A stretch of DNA of 20,100 nucleotides. Source: Haplosporangium gracile (lineage: Eukaryota > Mortierellomycota > Mortierellomycetes > Mortierellales > Mortierellaceae). The notes beneath the pieces were generated by a model. The model worked only from the letters and a program-made list of their open reading frames with translations, was not told where the DNA came from and made no database searches. Positions 19,407 to 20,100 of this stretch are shown here, piece after piece (position 1 is the first letter of the stretch; every line of letters starts with the position of its first letter). The position numbers and the translations under genes are program-made. The stretch spans positions 1 to 20,100 of the forward strand of contig JAAAUF010000778.1 in assembly GCA_015499985.1 (NCBI GenBank), read 5' to 3'.

Positions 19407-19723
19407 GCTTGTGGCAGCAAAGCGTTTATAGCGACGTCGCTTTTTGATCCTTCGATGTCGGCTCTTCCCATCATACTGAAGCAGAATTCAGTAAGCGTTG
19501 GATTGTTCATCCACTTATAGGGAACAGAACAAGATCTGGAGTTTAGACCATCGTGGAGACAGGTTAGCTTACCCTGATGAAATGTTGTGGCAATAGTAAT
19601 TGAACTTAGTACGAGAGGAACCGTTCATTTGGGTAATTGGTATTTGGGCCTGCCTGAGCAGGCAATGGCCCGAAGCTACCATCCGTTGGGTTATGGCTGA
19701 ACGCCTCTAAGTCAGTACCCGTG
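19407..19723 (+). rRNA. 28S rRNA, 3' region, 5'-truncated (copy 2)
   Basis: Recognised by near-universal LSU segments in order: CTTCGATGTCGGCTCTTCC, GCAGAATTC ... AAGCGTTGGATTGTTCA, TAATTGAACTTAGTACGAGA, GAAGCTACCATCCG, TTATGGCTGAACGCCTCTAA. Upstream of about 19390 the match to 28S is lost, so nearly all of the 5' part is absent. Some changes look compensatory against yeast: helix CCGAA...TTCGG is CTGAA...TTCAG here, and GCGGC...GCCGC is GGGCC...GGCCC. Others hit very conserved positions: GAGCTGGGTTTAGACCGTCG reads GATCTGGAGTTTAGACCATC here, with single-base insertions. It is either a pseudogene of a diverged 28S or part of an unusually fast-evolving 28S. Comparison is from memory of yeast LSU. 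Confidence 0.85.
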
Positions 19724-20050
19724 TGTAAGATTTTTGTGGTGATGCAGAGGAAGAAGACAACTAGAATGTTTTTTGTGTGTTTAATAAAAGTGAGTTTTTG
19801 ACTACTGAACTAATTAGGCATTAATTGAGACTTATTTATATGTGATCGGGAACCGGCTTATTAATCATGGTTCCCGTGAACAGGCAGATGACCCTATCCA
19901 ACTAGATAGTTCGACCTATCCTAGAGTCAAGTTGGATTAGTCATCAATGTATGACCTTATTCTTAGTGGTGTGTGGTCATACATGGGGAGTGGACCACTG
20001 GCGGGGGCCTATGGTCATGAGTACTCAGAGTGTGACACTCTGACACCGTG
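19724..20050 (+). other. Hairpin-rich insertion inside the 28S sequence
   Basis: 28S sequence breaks off after CAGTACCCGTG and resumes at CTAGAACGCG. In yeast these are adjacent (CAGAATCCATG then CTAGAACGCG). The 327 bases between contain several inverted repeats: 19847-19854 with 19869-19876 (CGGGAACC/GGTTCCCG), 19887-19902 with 19931-19945 (GATGAC and ATCCAAC with their complements), a nested GATAG/CTATC at 19905-19920, 19949-19956 with 19975-19982 (GTATGACC/GGTCATAC) and 20026-20033 with 20035-20042. GTG stands at both edges. It lies at the variable region near the 28S 3' end, so an oversized expansion segment is most likely. An intron or inserted element is possible. Confidence 0.7.
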
Positions 20051-20100
20051 CTAGAACGCGACGATTACCGCCTTGGCCATTTTTAGTTGAATACGAATAG
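20051..20100 (+). rRNA. 28S rRNA continuing after the insertion (runs off the window)
   Basis: CTAGAACGCG followed about 30 bases later by GAATACGAATA matches the order in yeast 28S (GCTAGAACGCGGTGATT ... GGATACGAATAAGG). The rest of the 28S 3' end lies beyond the window. Confidence 0.75.

Noticed and set aside
16414..19466. Target-site duplication of a 28S-specific retrotransposon (R-element)
   Set aside because: No reverse transcriptase or endonuclease coding sequence lies between the copies, and sequence outside them is not an intact 28S.
19724..20050. Group I intron in 28S
   Set aside because: No internal guide pairing to the 5' exon and no recognisable P7 consensus were found. Kept as an unexplained structured insertion.

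Overview
The window looks like nuclear DNA of a filamentous fungus of the Mucoromycota, most likely Mortierellales. The reasons are: a single-polypeptide ATP-citrate lyase (Ascomycota split it into two subunits); pyrimidine-rich promoters with A/C-rich leaders just before start codons; short GT-AG introns; acidic and Ser-rich low-complexity tracts; and relics of the large F-box/leucine-rich-repeat family that I recall as expanded in Mortierella. The lineage call is an inference from content. No species marker was compared.

Layout. (1) 2-2251 holds the 3' two thirds of ATP-citrate lyase, a highly conserved and intact housekeeping gene that makes cytosolic acetyl-CoA for lipid synthesis. (2) 2374-4181 is mostly non-coding, with a GTC/GAC microsatellite, a possible minus-strand gene or relic behind a TATA box, and the promoter of the next gene. 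(3) 4182-7177 is a two-exon F-box protein with ankyrin-like segments. (4) 7530-9394 and 9656-10743 are two tandem diverged paralogues with an N-terminal Cys-rich zinc-ribbon-like module and a Cys/His segment resembling the FAR1/MULE type of finger. The first changes frame repeatedly, so it is either intron-rich or decaying.

(5) 10790-11094 is a broken F-box relic on the minus strand. (6) 11391-13631 is a PIF/Harbinger DNA transposon: an intact Myb/SANT-like accessory gene and a convergent DDE transposase that keeps its D, D, E motifs but carries one in-frame stop and one frameshift. (7) 14400-16087 is an F-box/LRR pseudogene on the minus strand. (8) From about 16.3 kb the window becomes accessory DNA: a decayed 28S rRNA fragment, a small secreted Cys-rich protein gene (17537-18175, minus), purine-rich repeats and a 13-bp minisatellite. 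(9) 19407-20100 is the 3' part of a 28S rRNA gene, 5'-truncated and interrupted by a 327-bp hairpin-rich insertion. It runs off the window.

The left third is a stable gene-dense region. The right two thirds are a graveyard of transposon, F-box and rDNA pieces around one intact secreted-protein gene. The most unusual observations are the perfect 60-bp block shared by two otherwise diverged 28S fragments 3 kb apart, the structured insertion inside the 28S sequence, and the zinc-ribbon paralogue pair.
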